Source: Rhodovulum strictum
GTDB lineage: Bacteria; Pseudomonadota; Alphaproteobacteria; Rhodobacterales; Rhodobacteraceae
NCBI RefSeq assembly: GCF_009649175.1
Contig: NZ_WJPO01000004.1
Coordinates: 62,001 to 126,000, forward strand
Direction of reading: 5' to 3'
Length of the DNA stretch: 64,000 nt
Under the pieces are notes generated by a model, which saw only the letters and a program-made list of their open reading frames with translations, made no database searches and was not told the origin of the DNA. Shown one piece after another: positions 18,884-28,585 of the stretch (positions are counted from its first letter, which is position 1; each line of letters begins with the position of its first letter). The position numbers and the translations under genes are program-made.

Positions 18884-19792
18884 ATGGATCTGCGCGCGCT
18901 GGCGATGGGCCTTGCCTTCGCCTTCATCTGGGCCTCGGCCTTCACCTCGGCGCGGATCATCGTTGCCGATGCGCCGCCCTTGGGCGCGCTGGCGCTGCGC
19001 TTCCTGCTGTCGGGGCTGCTGGGCGTCGGCATCGCGCTGGCGCTGGGGCAAAGCTGGCGGCTGACGCGCGAGCAATGGCGCGCCACGCTGATCTTCGGCA
19101 TCAGCCAGAACGCGCTGTATCTTGGCCTCAACTTCGTCGCGATGCAGACCCTCGAAGCCTCTATGGCGGCGATCATCGCCTCGACCATGCCGCTTCTGGT
19201 GGCGCTGTTCGGCTGGCTGGTGCTGCGCGAAAAGGTGCGGCCGCTGGGTACGCTGGGGCTGGTGATCGGCTTTGCCGGGGTCGCGATCATCATGGGCAGC
19301 CGGATCACCGGCGGCGTCGATCTCTACGGGCTCATGCTGTGCGTCGGGGGCGTGTTCGCGCTGACCACGGCGACGCTGGCGGTGCGCAGCGCCTCGTCGG
19401 GCGGCAATGTGCTGATGATCGTCGGGCTTCAGATGCTGGTGGGCGCAGCGGCGCTGGCCGTGGCCTCGGTCGTCGCGGGCGAAAGCCCCGAGGTGCGCTG
19501 GAGCTGGCCGCTGATCCTGGCCTTTGCCTACACGACGATCTTCCCCGGCCTCGTCGCCACGCTGATCTGGTTCCTGCTGGTGCGCCGGATCGGCGCGGTG
19601 CGGGCGGCAACCTTCCACTTCCTCAGCCCGTTCTTCGGTGTGTCCATCGCTGCGCTGTTGCTGGGCGAAACGCTGGGGCCGCTGGACGTGGCGGGCGTTG
19701 GCGTCATCATGGCGGGCATCCTGGCGGTGCAACTGTCGAAACAGGTCCGACCGGCCGCCCAGACCGCACATCCGCGGGATCGTTCGCCCTAG
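18884..19792 (+). CDS. DMT superfamily (EamA) transporter
   Basis: The 302-residue inner-membrane protein has ten predicted helices in two EamA repeats. It begins with W-A-S-A-F-T and has the family pattern L-G-E-x-L-G near residue 265. Such proteins export amino acids or other metabolites; the substrate is not predictable. The ATG at 18884 is chosen because an upstream GTG at 18854 lies inside the HU terminator. Confidence 0.87.
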   Translation: MDLRALAMGLAFAFIWASAFTSARIIVADAPPLGALALRFLLSGLLGVGIALALGQSWRLTREQWRATLIFGISQNALYLGLNFVAMQTLEASMAAIIASTMPLLVALFGWLVLREKVRPLGTLGLVIGFAGVAIIMGSRITGGVDLYGLMLCVGGVFALTTATLAVRSASSGGNVLMIVGLQMLVGAAALAVASVVAGESPEVRWSWPLILAFAYTTIFPGLVATLIWFLLVRRIGAVRAATFHFLSPFFGVSIAALLLGETLGPLDVAGVGVIMAGILAVQLSKQVRPAAQTAHPRDRSP

Positions 19793-19832
19793 GGCGTTGG
19801 ATTGCGCCGCCCCACCCCCTATGCTTGTGCCC

Positions 19833-20495
19833 ATGACCCCCTTGGACGTGCCGCAACCCCTGCCCCCCGCCCCGCAAGCCATCGGGCCGGATCTGGCCGC
19901 GCTGATCGCCTGTCCGCGCTGCGATGCGGTCTATCGCGCGGTCCAGCCCGGGCCGGGCGAACGCGCGGTCTGCGCGCGCTGCAACACGGTGCTGATCGCG
20001 CCGCGCCGCCGGGCGGGCCAGCAGCTGATCGCGGTCGCCGTGGCGGTGGTGGTGCTGGTGGTGGCGGCGACGCTGGCCCCCTTTCTCGCCATCGAGGTCG
20101 CCGGGCGCAGCAATGCCAGTTCGGTACTGGACGCCGCGCTGGCCTTTGCCGCGGCGGGGCCGGTCGCCATGCTTGCGCTGGCGGTGGCGGCGCTGATCGT
20201 GTTCATCCCGGTGCTGCGCGCGCTGCTGGTGATCTATGTGCTCGGCCCCGTCGTGCTGGACCGCCCGCCCGCGCCCCACGCCGCCGCCGCTTTCCGGCTC
20301 TCCGAAGAGCTGCGGCCCTGGTCGATGGCCGAGATCTTTGTCATCGGCTGCGCGATCGCGCTGGTCAAGATCGCCGATCTGGCGCAGGTCCATTTCGGCC
20401 CCGCCTTCTGGATGTTCGCCGCCCTCGTCGTGCTGGTGGTGGTGCAGGACGGATTCATGTGCAGGTATTCGGTATGGAAATCGCTGGAACGCTGA
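19833..20495 (+). CDS. PqiA-like membrane protein, first half
   Basis: The 220-residue protein corresponds to the N-terminal half of E. coli PqiA. A rubredoxin-like pair C-P-R-C and C-A-R-C near residues 30-55 is followed by four membrane helices, ending with W-S-M-A-E-I-F and a C-terminal helix. PqiA works with PqiB/PqiC in moving lipids between membranes. An ATG at 19821 is also possible. The second half is a separate gene overlapping by 22 nt, so PqiA is split here. Confidence 0.82.
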   Translation: MTPLDVPQPLPPAPQAIGPDLAALIACPRCDAVYRAVQPGPGERAVCARCNTVLIAPRRRAGQQLIAVAVAVVVLVVAATLAPFLAIEVAGRSNASSVLDAALAFAAAGPVAMLALAVAALIVFIPVLRALLVIYVLGPVVLDRPPAPHAAAAFRLSEELRPWSMAEIFVIGCAIALVKIADLAQVHFGPAFWMFAALVVLVVVQDGFMCRYSVWKSLER

Positions 20496-21103
20496 GAACC
20501 GCGCGCGAGATGGGGCTGGTGGCCTGCACAAGCTGCACCCGGGTCTGGCCCGCGGGAACGGACCGCTGCGGGCGCTGCGGGCATCGGCTGCACACCCGCG
20601 CGCCGCTGGCGCTGCAACGGGTCTGGGCGTGGTGGCTGGTCGGCGTGATCGCCTATGTGCCCGCCAATCTCTACCCGATGCTGTCCACCCGCACGCTGGT
20701 CGCCTCACAGGAGGCCACGATCGTCGGCGGCGCGATCGAGATTGCCCGGCACGGCAACTGGGGCATCGCGCTGGTGATCCTGACCGCCTCGGTCGCGATC
20801 CCGCTGGGCAAGTTCCTGGCCATTGCCATGCTAGCGCTGGGCGTGCGCCATGGCAGCGCCCTGTCCGGCAGCCGCCGCCAGCAGCTTTACCAGGTGGTGG
20901 AATATATCGGCCGCTGGTCGATGATAGACGTCTTCGTGGTCGCGATCCTGGCCTCGCTGGTGCAGCTTGGCGCCGTCGCCTCGGTCAGTCCGGGCCCGGC
21001 CAGCCTGTTCTTTGCGCTGTCTGTGATCTTCACCATGCTCTCGGCGCAAAGCTTCGACAGCCGCCTGATCTGGGACGCCGAGCGGGAGGGCCGCCGCGCA
21101 TGA
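20474..21103 (+). CDS. PqiA-like membrane protein, second half
   Basis: The 209-residue protein matches the C-terminal half of PqiA. C-T-S-C and C-G-R-C pairs near residues 17-37 precede four membrane helices with the family motif E-Y-I-G-R-W-S-M-I-D-V-F-V. The ATG at 20474 overlaps the end of the first half. An internal ATG at 20510 would still keep the cysteines. The stop overlaps the pqiB start (ATGA). Both halves being intact, with coupled start and stop codons, argues for a genuine two-gene arrangement and not a frameshift. Confidence 0.85.
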   Translation: MEIAGTLRTAREMGLVACTSCTRVWPAGTDRCGRCGHRLHTRAPLALQRVWAWWLVGVIAYVPANLYPMLSTRTLVASQEATIVGGAIEIARHGNWGIALVILTASVAIPLGKFLAIAMLALGVRHGSALSGSRRQQLYQVVEYIGRWSMIDVFVVAILASLVQLGAVASVSPGPASLFFALSVIFTMLSAQSFDSRLIWDAEREGRRA

Positions 21104-23184
21104 CCGACCTGCCGCCCGAAACCCCCATCGAGCCCGCCCGCCGCAGCCTGCTGGAACGGCTGTCCATCGTCTGGGTGATTCCGGCCGCGGCGCTGGTGAT
21201 CGCGCTGGGGGTGGCGTGGAACAGTTACATGGAACGCGGGCCGCTTCTGGAACTGGTGTTCGAGACCGCCTCGGGCATCCGCGCGGGCGAAACCGAGCTG
21301 CGCTATCGCGACGTGACCGTGGGCATCGTGGAAAGCGTCGCCTTTACCGAAGGGCTGGGCAAGGTGCTGGTCGGTGTGCGGCTGGATCGCGACGTGGCCG
21401 ACTTCGTGGACGACGACGCGCAATTCTGGGTGGTCCGCCCCGAGGTGACGCCGCGTGGCGTGTCGGGGCTGGAAACCGTGCTGTCGGGCACCTTCATCGA
21501 GGGGATCTGGGACGACACCCCCGGCGGCTTCGTCCAGCGCCACGACGCCTCGACCACCGCGCCGCTGAACCGCGAGGGGCGCCCGGCGCTCAGGCTGCGG
21601 TTGCGCGCGGCAGGCTCGGCCGCGCTGACGGCCGAGGCGCCCATCGTCTATCGCGGCATCGAGGTCGGCCGGATCGGCCGCGCCGAAGTGTCCGAGGACG
21701 GCGCCACGGTCGAGGCGGAAGCGATCATCTTTGCCCCTCATGACCGGCTGATCTCGTCGGCGACGCGGTTCTGGGATACCTCGGGCTTCCGGTTCTCGCT
21801 GGGGCCCGGCGGCGCGCGGCTGGATTTCGACTCGCTCGCCTCGCTGGTGTCGGGCGGGATCACCTTTCGCACCGTGGTCTCGGGGGGGGCGCCGGTGGAG
21901 CCGGGCACGCAGTTCAACGTCTATCCCGACGAGGCCGCGGCGCGCGCCAGCCTGTTCGGCCCGGACGAGGGCGAATTGCTGAGCCTGTCCGCGGTCTTCG
22001 AGGAAAATGTCAGCGGCCTTGCGGTGGATGCGCCGGTCGATCTGGGCGGCATCCGCATCGGCCGGGTGACGGCGCTGGGCGGGATCGTGGATGCCGCGCG
22101 CTTCGGGGACGAGCGCGTTCGGCTGGCAGCGACTCTGGCGATCCGGCCCCGCCAGTTGGGCCTTGAGGGCACGCCCGACCCGGAGGCGGCGCTTGACTAC
22201 CTTGCCGCCCGCGTGGACGAGGGGTTGCGCGCGCGGCTGGCCACGGCCTCGTTGCTGACCGGCGGGCTCAAGGTCGAACTGGTCGAACTGGCCGAGGCGC
22301 CGCCCGCCGCGCTGGATCGCGACGCAAGCCCGAACCCCGCGATCCCCACCGCACCCGCCGAGATCGCCGATGCCGCCGCCACCGCCGAGGGGATCTATAA
22401 CCGCATCAGCGCCCTGCCCATCGAGCAGGTGATGGAAAGCACCATCGCCGCGCTGGACAACATCGCCCGGCTGGCCGGCAGCGAGGATATCCGCGCCGTA
22501 CCGGGCGAGGTGCGCGCCCTGCTGGGCGAGGCGCGTGGGCTTGTCGGCACCGACGAGGCGCAGGCGTTGCCCGGGCGGCTCTCGGCCGCGGTGGGCGAAC
22601 TGGAAACGCTGGTCGCGCGGCTGAACGAAAGCGACGCCGCCGGGCGACTGGGCGCGGCCATCGACGCCGCCGCGGCCGCCGCCGCCCGCGTCGAAAGCAC
22701 GGTCGAGGGGGTGCCCGATCTGATCGCCCGCCTGACCGGCATCGCCGAGAATGCCGAGGCCGTGCCGCTGGACGAACTGGCCGCCCGGCTTTCGGCGCTG
22801 CTCGACGCCGCGGCGCGGCTGGTCGATACCGATGACGCACGCGCCCTGCCCGCCGATCTGTCCGCTGCGCTGGGCGAGTTGCGCGCGGTGCTGGCCGATC
22901 TGCGCGATGGCGGCGTGATCGAGAATGCGAACGCCACGCTGGCTTCGGCCCGGGCCGCCGCCGACGGGTTTTCAGCCGCCGCCGAAGACCTGCCCGCCCT
23001 TCTGAACCGCGCCCGCAGCGTGCTGGACGAGGCCGCCGCGACGATCCGCGACTATGACGCGACACGCGGGGTCGGCCGCGATCTTGGCCCCGCCATCCGC
23101 GAGGTCGAACGCGCCGCCCGCGCCGTATCGGCGCTGGCGCGGACGCTGGAACGCAACCCCAATTCGATCCTGTTCGGACGCTAG
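21100..23184 (+). CDS. pqiB: PqiB-type MCE-domain lipid transport protein
   Basis: The 694-residue protein has one N-terminal membrane anchor (about residues 20-40) and three MCE/MlaD domains in the first 400 residues, each starting with a G-I-R-x-G-x-x-x-x-Y-R-like turn. In E. coli PqiB the MCE rings plus a long helical needle form a tunnel across the periplasm. Here the last 270 residues are Ala/Glu/Asp-rich heptad-like helices, consistent with the needle. It starts inside the preceding stop codon. Confidence 0.9.
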   Translation: MTDLPPETPIEPARRSLLERLSIVWVIPAAALVIALGVAWNSYMERGPLLELVFETASGIRAGETELRYRDVTVGIVESVAFTEGLGKVLVGVRLDRDVADFVDDDAQFWVVRPEVTPRGVSGLETVLSGTFIEGIWDDTPGGFVQRHDASTTAPLNREGRPALRLRLRAAGSAALTAEAPIVYRGIEVGRIGRAEVSEDGATVEAEAIIFAPHDRLISSATRFWDTSGFRFSLGPGGARLDFDSLASLVSGGITFRTVVSGGAPVEPGTQFNVYPDEAAARASLFGPDEGELLSLSAVFEENVSGLAVDAPVDLGGIRIGRVTALGGIVDAARFGDERVRLAATLAIRPRQLGLEGTPDPEAALDYLAARVDEGLRARLATASLLTGGLKVELVELAEAPPAALDRDASPNPAIPTAPAEIADAAATAEGIYNRISALPIEQVMESTIAALDNIARLAGSEDIRAVPGEVRALLGEARGLVGTDEAQALPGRLSAAVGELETLVARLNESDAAGRLGAAIDAAAAAAARVESTVEGVPDLIARLTGIAENAEAVPLDELAARLSALLDAAARLVDTDDARALPADLSAALGELRAVLADLRDGGVIENANATLASARAAADGFSAAAEDLPALLNRARSVLDEAAATIRDYDATRGVGRDLGPAIREVERAARAVSALARTLERNPNSILFGR

Positions 23185-23195
23185 GGACGCCAGAG

Positions 23196-23765
23196 ATGAA
23201 ACACGCCCCCCTTCTCGCCTTTGCGCTGGTCGCCCTTGCCGCAGGCTGCGCCAGCACCCCGCCGCTGCGCTACACCGTGCCCGAGTCGCCGGTCGCAGGC
23301 CCGCGCCTGCCCTCGGCTTTTGCCACCGTGGCGCTGCGCGAGGTTGCGCTGCCTGCCTATGCCGCCTCTGACGAAATCCATATCCGCACCGCGGACGGGG
23401 CGCTGGCGCCCGCGCCCGCGGTGCTTTGGGCCGACGATCCGGCCCGCGCGATCACCGCCGATCTGGCGCGCTATCTGGGCCGGATGACGGGGGCCACCGT
23501 CGCCGCCGAACCCTGGCCCTTCTTCGAGCGCGCCGCCGCCACGCTGGAGGTGCGCGTCTCGGACATGCTGGCCGAGGCGGATGGCCGGTTCCGGTTGTCG
23601 GGCCAGTATTTCGTGGCGCCCGAACAGGGGCGGCGCGGGCGTTCTGGCAGCTTCGCCATCACCACCCGGATCGCCCCCGGCGGCGGCCCGGCTGCCATCG
23701 CCGCGGCCCGCGGCGAGGCGCTGCGCGACCTGGCCGCGCTGATTGCGCGCGAGGGGCTGCGCTGA
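23196..23765 (+). CDS. pqiC: PqiC-type outer-membrane lipoprotein
   Basis: The 189-residue protein has a lipoprotein signal (lipobox L-A-A-G-C, Cys at residue 18) and the fold of the ABC-type transport auxiliary lipoprotein (PqiC/YmbA) family, which docks the PqiB needle at the outer membrane. It follows pqiB by 11 nt and closes the pqiA-pqiA-pqiB-pqiC operon. Confidence 0.85.
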   Translation: MKHAPLLAFALVALAAGCASTPPLRYTVPESPVAGPRLPSAFATVALREVALPAYAASDEIHIRTADGALAPAPAVLWADDPARAITADLARYLGRMTGATVAAEPWPFFERAAATLEVRVSDMLAEADGRFRLSGQYFVAPEQGRRGRSGSFAITTRIAPGGGPAAIAAARGEALRDLAALIAREGLR

Positions 23766-23802
23766 TCGGACCGAGTCGCGCGCGCCGGACTGTGGCGGTG
23801 GC

Positions 23803-23831
23803 GCGGCAACCCGCCCATGACGGATTGCCGC
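23803..23831. terminator. Weak inverted repeat between convergent genes
   Basis: GCGGCAA (23803-23809) and TTGCCGC (23825-23831) are complementary across a 15-nt loop, between the end of pqiC and the end of the minus-strand dehydrogenase. No T run is present. Confidence 0.3.
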
Positions 23832-23842
23832 AGCGCCCGGAC

Positions 23843-24715
23843 TCAGCCCATGGCGCGCAGGCGGCGGATCAGGCTTGAGGTGTCCCAGCGCCCGCCGCCC
23901 AGCTTCTGGACATCCTTGTAGAACTGATCGACCAGCGCCGTCACCGGCAGGCTGGCGCCGGTCTCGTTGGCGGTGGCAAGACAGATGCCCAGATCCTTGC
24001 GCATCCAGTCGACGGCGAAGCCGAAATCGAAGCGGTCCTCGATCATCGGCTCGTAGCGGTTCATCATCTGCCAGCTTCCGGCCGCGCCGCCGCCGATCAC
24101 CTCGACAACCGCGCGCCCGTCAAGCCCTGCCTTCTCGGCGAAGTGAAGCCCCTCGGCCAGACCCTGAACCAGCCCGGCGATGCAGATCTGGTTGACCATC
24201 TTGGTCAATTGCCCCGCCCCGCTTGCGCCCAGCAGGCGGCAGGCCTTGGCATAGGACGCGATCACCGGCTCGGCGCGGGCATATATGGCCTCCTCGCCGC
24301 CGCACATCACCACAAGCTGGCCGTTCTCGGCCCCGGCCTGCCCGCCCGACACCGGCGCATCGACAAAACCGATGCCCCCGGCGGCTGCGGCGGCATGCAT
24401 CTCGCGCGTCACGGCCGCCGAAACGGTGGTGTGATCGACAAAGACCGTGCCCGCCGCCATGCCCGCAAAGGCCCCGTCCGCCCCGGTGCAGACCGCGCGC
24501 AGGTCGTCGTCATTGCCGACACAGGCCATCACGAATTCCGCCCCGGCCGCCGCTTCGGCGGGCGTCGCGGCAGCCCGGCCGCCATGCTGCGCCACCCACG
24601 CCCCGGACTTGGCGGCGGTGCGGTTGTAGACCGTGACCTCATGGCCCCTGGCCGCCAGATGCCCCGCCATCGGGTAGCCCATCACCCCAAGCCCCAGAAA
24701 CGCGACCTTTGCCAT
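23843..24715 (-). CDS. 3-hydroxyisobutyrate dehydrogenase family oxidoreductase
   Basis: The 290-residue NAD(P)-dependent beta-hydroxyacid dehydrogenase has the N-terminal G-L-G-V-M-G nucleotide motif (residues 8-13), the substrate loop D-A-P-V-S-G-G (119-125) and the catalytic Lys K172 in Q-L-T-K-M-V-N-Q. The family includes 3-hydroxyisobutyrate dehydrogenase, tartronate-semialdehyde reductase and glyoxylate/succinic-semialdehyde reductase; the substrate is unresolved. It is divergent from the penicillin-acylase-like gene. Confidence 0.9.
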   Translation of the reverse strand: MAKVAFLGLGVMGYPMAGHLAARGHEVTVYNRTAAKSGAWVAQHGGRAAATPAEAAAGAEFVMACVGNDDDLRAVCTGADGAFAGMAAGTVFVDHTTVSAAVTREMHAAAAAGGIGFVDAPVSGGQAGAENGQLVVMCGGEEAIYARAEPVIASYAKACRLLGASGAGQLTKMVNQICIAGLVQGLAEGLHFAEKAGLDGRAVVEVIGGGAAGSWQMMNRYEPMIEDRFDFGFAVDWMRKDLGICLATANETGASLPVTALVDQFYKDVQKLGGGRWDTSSLIRRLRAMG

Positions 24716-24795
24716 CGGATCTTCCCCCTCGTTGCAGTCTTTGGCGTTTGCCCCTAACTAACGGCCGCATCGGGGGCGTCAACAATGGTGCGGAC

Positions 24796-27264
24796 ATGGC
24801 CGGGCTTTTCCGCTGGCTTCTGCGGCTTTTCACGGCCGCGGTGATCCTGGCCTTCCTAGCCGGTGTCACAATCTATTACCTCGCGTCGCGGTCGCTGCCC
24901 GAATACGAGGCCACGCACAGCGTCGCCCGGATCTCGGCGCCGGTCGAGATCGTGCGCGACAACGCCAATGTCCCGCATATCTTCGGCGAAACGGATGCCG
25001 ACGTGTTCTTCGGGCTGGGCTTTGCCCATGCGCAGGACCGGCTGTGGCAGATGACGATGCTGCGGCGCACCGCGCAGGGGCGGCTGTCCGAGATCTTTGG
25101 CACGCGGACGCTGGCGATCGACGAGCTGGTGCGGCGGCTGGACCTTTACGGTCAGTCGCAAAGCTCGGTCGATGTGCAGGATCCCTATACGGCCGCCGCC
25201 TTGCGGGCCTATTCGGACGGGGTCAATGCCTGGATCGCCCGGGTCAATGCCGATGCCCGCGGCCGCGGCGCGCCGGAATTCTTCCTGTTCCCGCCCGAGG
25301 TCGCGCTGTGGCAGCCCGCCGATTCCATTGCCATCATCAAGGTGATGGGCCTGCGGCTGTCGACGCATCTGGAAACCGAGGTGCTGCGCGCGCGCCTGTC
25401 GCTGCTGATCGGGGCCGAGCGGGTGGGCGATCTGATGCCCGACGCACCCGGTCCGGGGCTGACGGCCCTGCCCGATTATGCCGCGCTCGCCCCCGGGATC
25501 CTGCCCTCGGCCGCGCCGCTGGAACGGATGGCCGAGGGGCCGCTGTCGCCCTTTGCCCCGCGCGCCTTCGCCTCGGCCTCGAATGTCTTTGCCGCGGCGC
25601 CCAACCGCTCGGCCGCGGGCGGCACGCTTCTGGCCAGCGACCCGCATCTGGGCTTTACCGCGCCGTCGATCTGGTATCTCGCGCGGCTGGAGCTGGCCTC
25701 GGGCGGTGTGATCGGCGGCACGATCCCGGGCCTGCCGGTGATCCTGGGGGGGCGGTCGGCCAATCTGGGATGGGGCATGACCACCGCCTATCTGGACGAT
25801 CAGGACGTGTTCCTGGAACAGATCAACCCCGACAATCCCGAGGAATACCGCACCCCGGACGGGTTCAAGCCGTTCGAGACGCGCCGTTCGATCATCCGGG
25901 TCGCGGATGCCGAACCGGTCACGATCACGATGCGCTGGACCGAGAATGGCCCGGTGCTGCCCGGCGGGCATTACGGGCTGGGCTCGATCACGCCGCCGGG
26001 CCATGTGACGGCGCTGGGCTGGACGCTGCTGAACGGCGCCGATACCTCGCTCAGCGCGGCGATGAGCCTGATGCGGTCTCGCGATATCGACGAGGCGCTG
26101 GAGGCGGGCCGCTTCTACATTGCGCCCGCGCAGAACCTCGTGGTGGCCGATCAGAAGACCATCGCGTTGCAGACCGTGGGCGCCATGCCCCGCCGTCTGG
26201 CCGAGCACCAGAGCCAGGGGCGCCTGCCGGTGCCGGGCTGGCGCGAGGAGAACCGCTGGCAGGGCTGGCTGAACTATGCCGCCAACCCGCGTTTCCGTGC
26301 GCCCGAAAGCGGCATCCTGGGCAACACCAACAACAAGCTTCTGGACCGGCCGTTTCCGCTGCATGTCAGTTTCGACTGGGGCGACACCCAGCGGATCGAG
26401 CGCTGGAAGACGCTGATGACGCGCCGCTCGGTGCATACCCGCGAAAGCTTCATCGAGGCGCAGCTTGATACCGTGTCCTTCACCGCGCAGTCGCTTCTGC
26501 CGCTGATCGCGCGCGATCTTTGGTTCACCGGCGAGCCCGCCCCCGCAGGCAGCCCCGAGCGGCGGCGCCAGCGCGCGCTGGAACTGCTGGCGGCCTGGAA
26601 CGGCGAGATGAACGAGCATCTGCCCGAGCCGCTGATCTATGCCGCCTGGCTTCGGAATCTTCAGAACCGACTGATCCGCGACGAGCTGGGTCCGCTGGCC
26701 GACGAGTTCATCCATGTCGAGCCGCTTTTCATCGAACGGGTATTCCGTGACATCGACGGCGCCGCCATCTGGTGCGACATCCGCCAGTCGGGCACCGTCG
26801 AGACCTGTACCGAGATCGCCCGTCTTGCGCTGGACGAGGCACTTCTGTGGCTGGCCGAGACCTATGGCGGATCGCTCGAATCGCTGCGCTGGGGCGCGGC
26901 GCATCAAGCCTGGCACGATCATCCGGTGCTGGGCGAGGTGCCGTTCCTGAAATGGTTCGTCAATATCCGCCAGCCGACCTCGGGCGGCGACAACACGCTG
27001 AACCGCGGGCTGACGCGCGGCCGCGATCCCGAGCCCTTCGCCAGCATCCACGGCGCGGGCTATCGCGGGGTCTATGATTTCGCCGATCCCGACAGTTCGG
27101 TGTTCGTGATCTCGACCGGGCAATCGGGCCACCCGCTCAGCCGCCATTACGACGATCTGGGCGAGTTGTGGCGGCGCGGCGAATATATCCCGATGTCGCT
27201 TGACCCTGCGCTGGCGCGCGCGGCAGCGGTGGGCGTCACGCGGCTGATCCCGGCACCCGAATAG
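24796..27264 (+). CDS. Penicillin acylase family N-terminal nucleophile hydrolase
   Basis: The 822-residue protein is a self-cleaving Ntn hydrolase. After an N-terminal hydrophobic segment (about 10-30, signal or anchor) comes the alpha region with H-I-F-G-E-T and G-F-A-H-A-Q-D-R. The predicted beta-subunit nucleophile is Ser262 in S-A-S-N-V-F, preceded by Ala as in penicillin G acylase. S-D-P-H-L-G-F follows and T-N-N-K lies further on. Members cleave beta-lactam side chains, acyl-homoserine lactones or other amides in the periplasm; the substrate is unknown. The start at 24796 opens directly into the hydrophobic segment. Confidence 0.88.
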   Translation: MAGLFRWLLRLFTAAVILAFLAGVTIYYLASRSLPEYEATHSVARISAPVEIVRDNANVPHIFGETDADVFFGLGFAHAQDRLWQMTMLRRTAQGRLSEIFGTRTLAIDELVRRLDLYGQSQSSVDVQDPYTAAALRAYSDGVNAWIARVNADARGRGAPEFFLFPPEVALWQPADSIAIIKVMGLRLSTHLETEVLRARLSLLIGAERVGDLMPDAPGPGLTALPDYAALAPGILPSAAPLERMAEGPLSPFAPRAFASASNVFAAAPNRSAAGGTLLASDPHLGFTAPSIWYLARLELASGGVIGGTIPGLPVILGGRSANLGWGMTTAYLDDQDVFLEQINPDNPEEYRTPDGFKPFETRRSIIRVADAEPVTITMRWTENGPVLPGGHYGLGSITPPGHVTALGWTLLNGADTSLSAAMSLMRSRDIDEALEAGRFYIAPAQNLVVADQKTIALQTVGAMPRRLAEHQSQGRLPVPGWREENRWQGWLNYAANPRFRAPESGILGNTNNKLLDRPFPLHVSFDWGDTQRIERWKTLMTRRSVHTRESFIEAQLDTVSFTAQSLLPLIARDLWFTGEPAPAGSPERRRQRALELLAAWNGEMNEHLPEPLIYAAWLRNLQNRLIRDELGPLADEFIHVEPLFIERVFRDIDGAAIWCDIRQSGTVETCTEIARLALDEALLWLAETYGGSLESLRWGAAHQAWHDHPVLGEVPFLKWFVNIRQPTSGGDNTLNRGLTRGRDPEPFASIHGAGYRGVYDFADPDSSVFVISTGQSGHPLSRHYDDLGELWRRGEYIPMSLDPALARAAAVGVTRLIPAPE

Positions 27265-27272
27265 GCGCCGGC

Positions 27273-27860
27273 CTAGCTGCCCCAGATCCGCCGGACATAG
27301 GTCTGCGTCTCGGCATAGGGCGGCACGCCGCCATGCCGCTCGACCGCGCCGGGACCGGCGTTATAGGCCGCCAGCGCCAGCCGCCAGGACTGGAACTTTT
27401 CATACTGGCGGCGCAGATAGCGGGCGCCGCCGTCAAGGTTCTGGTGCGGATCGCGCGGATCCACGCCCAGAAGCCGCGCGGTTTCGGGCATCAGTTGGGC
27501 CAGCCCGATCGCCCCCTTGTGAGACACAGCCCCCGGGTTCCAGCCCGATTCCTGCTGCACGAGGCGCAGGAACAGATCCTCGGGCACGCCATGGCGCCGG
27601 GCGGCGGCGCGGGCATGTTCGAGATATTCTCCGCGATACTTGCCAGCATAGGGCAGCGTGCCGCCCGCCGAGGGGGTGACGAAGCGGTGCGGCTGAAGCC
27701 GCACGGAATTGGCATATTGCTGCGCCGCACGGCCATCGAGCACGCGGGTCTGCGACTGGAAGATCACCGCCCGCGCCTTGGAGGATACGGTCATATCGGC
27801 CGCAACGGGATATGCACCGAGCCCAAGCAGCGCCAGGGCGGTCGTGAAGTTGCGAAGCAC
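27273..27860 (-). CDS. Periplasmic lytic transglycosylase, SLT domain
   Basis: The 195-residue protein has a signal peptide (about 1-21) and a soluble lytic transglycosylase domain from about residue 75. The catalytic Glu E104 lies in Q-Q-E-S-G-W-N-P-G, followed by [10 protein letters not shown] and the A-Y-N-A-G-P motif. It cleaves peptidoglycan glycan strands. The GTG at 27860 is chosen because GAGGGA precedes it and it gives a proper signal peptide; a longer ATG form from 28022 is unlikely. Confidence 0.87.
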   Translation of the reverse strand: MLRNFTTALALLGLGAYPVAADMTVSSKARAVIFQSQTRVLDGRAAQQYANSVRLQPHRFVTPSAGGTLPYAGKYRGEYLEHARAAARRHGVPEDLFLRLVQQESGWNPGAVSHKGAIGLAQLMPETARLLGVDPRDPHQNLDGGARYLRRQYEKFQSWRLALAAYNAGPGAVERHGGVPPYAETQTYVRRIWGS

Positions 27861-28055
27861 TGTCCCTCGTCCGATCTTCTTTCGCGTCGGCGGGACTATA
27901 GAAAAAAACCGCCGCCCGCGCCAGCCTTGAGCACCGCCTTGCGTCACCCCGGCCCGGAGCGCCGAGGCAAGGGCGGATTTTGACCTTCCCTTGGCGGTGA
28001 CGGGGTGGTGTAAACAGGACAACGCGACATCTCAGAATCGACAGGGGGAACGCAT

Positions 28056-28547
28056 ATGGCGGGTTCGGTCAACAAGGTCATCCTTATCGGCAATCTGGGC
28101 CGCGACCCCGAGGTGCGCAGCTTTCCAGACGGCGGCAAGATCTGCACTCTCCGGATTGCGACCTCGGAAACCTGGAAGGACCGCAATACCGGCGAGCGGC
28201 GCGAGCGGACCGAATGGCACAATGTCGTTCTCAGGGGCGATGGTCTGGTGCGCGTTGCTGAACAATATCTCCGCAAGGGGTCTAAGGTCTATGTCGAAGG
28301 GTCGCTTCAGACCCGAAAATGGCAGGATCAATCTGGACAAGACCGCTATTCCACCGATGTTGTCGTGGCTGGAATCGGTGGAGCGCTCACCATGCTTGAC
28401 GGCCGCGGCGAAGGCGGCGGCAGCGGCGGCGGCGGAAACTATGGCGGCGGCGGGTATGGCGATTACGACCAGGGCCGCGGCGACGATTATGGCAGCCGGC
28501 CGGGCCCGGCCCCGGCGGCCGATCTCGACGACGAGATCCCGTTCTGA
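28056..28547 (+). CDS. ssb: Single-stranded DNA-binding protein
   Basis: The 163-residue SSB has the OB-fold core (about residues 1-110; [13 protein letters not shown] and W-H-N-V-V), a glycine-rich flexible linker (118-150) and the acidic tip D-D-E-I-P-F that recruits replication and repair proteins. AGGGGGAA lies upstream of the ATG. No LexA box is recognisable in the 195-nt space shared with the divergent transglycosylase gene. Confidence 0.96.
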   Translation: MAGSVNKVILIGNLGRDPEVRSFPDGGKICTLRIATSETWKDRNTGERRERTEWHNVVLRGDGLVRVAEQYLRKGSKVYVEGSLQTRKWQDQSGQDRYSTDVVVAGIGGALTMLDGRGEGGGSGGGGNYGGGGYGDYDQGRGDDYGSRPGPAPAADLDDEIPF

Positions 28548-28585
28548 CAAGGCCGCGGCCCGGCCCGCGCCCAGAGGCATAGGCG

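Noticed and set aside
20474-20495. A frameshift breaking pqiA
   Set aside because: Both halves are complete, have their own starts and cysteine pairs, and overlap in the manner of coupled genes.
27861-28055. A LexA (SOS) box ahead of ssb
   Set aside because: No GTTC-N7-GTTC or GAAC-N7-GAAC pair; the GAAC and GTTC around the start have the wrong spacing.
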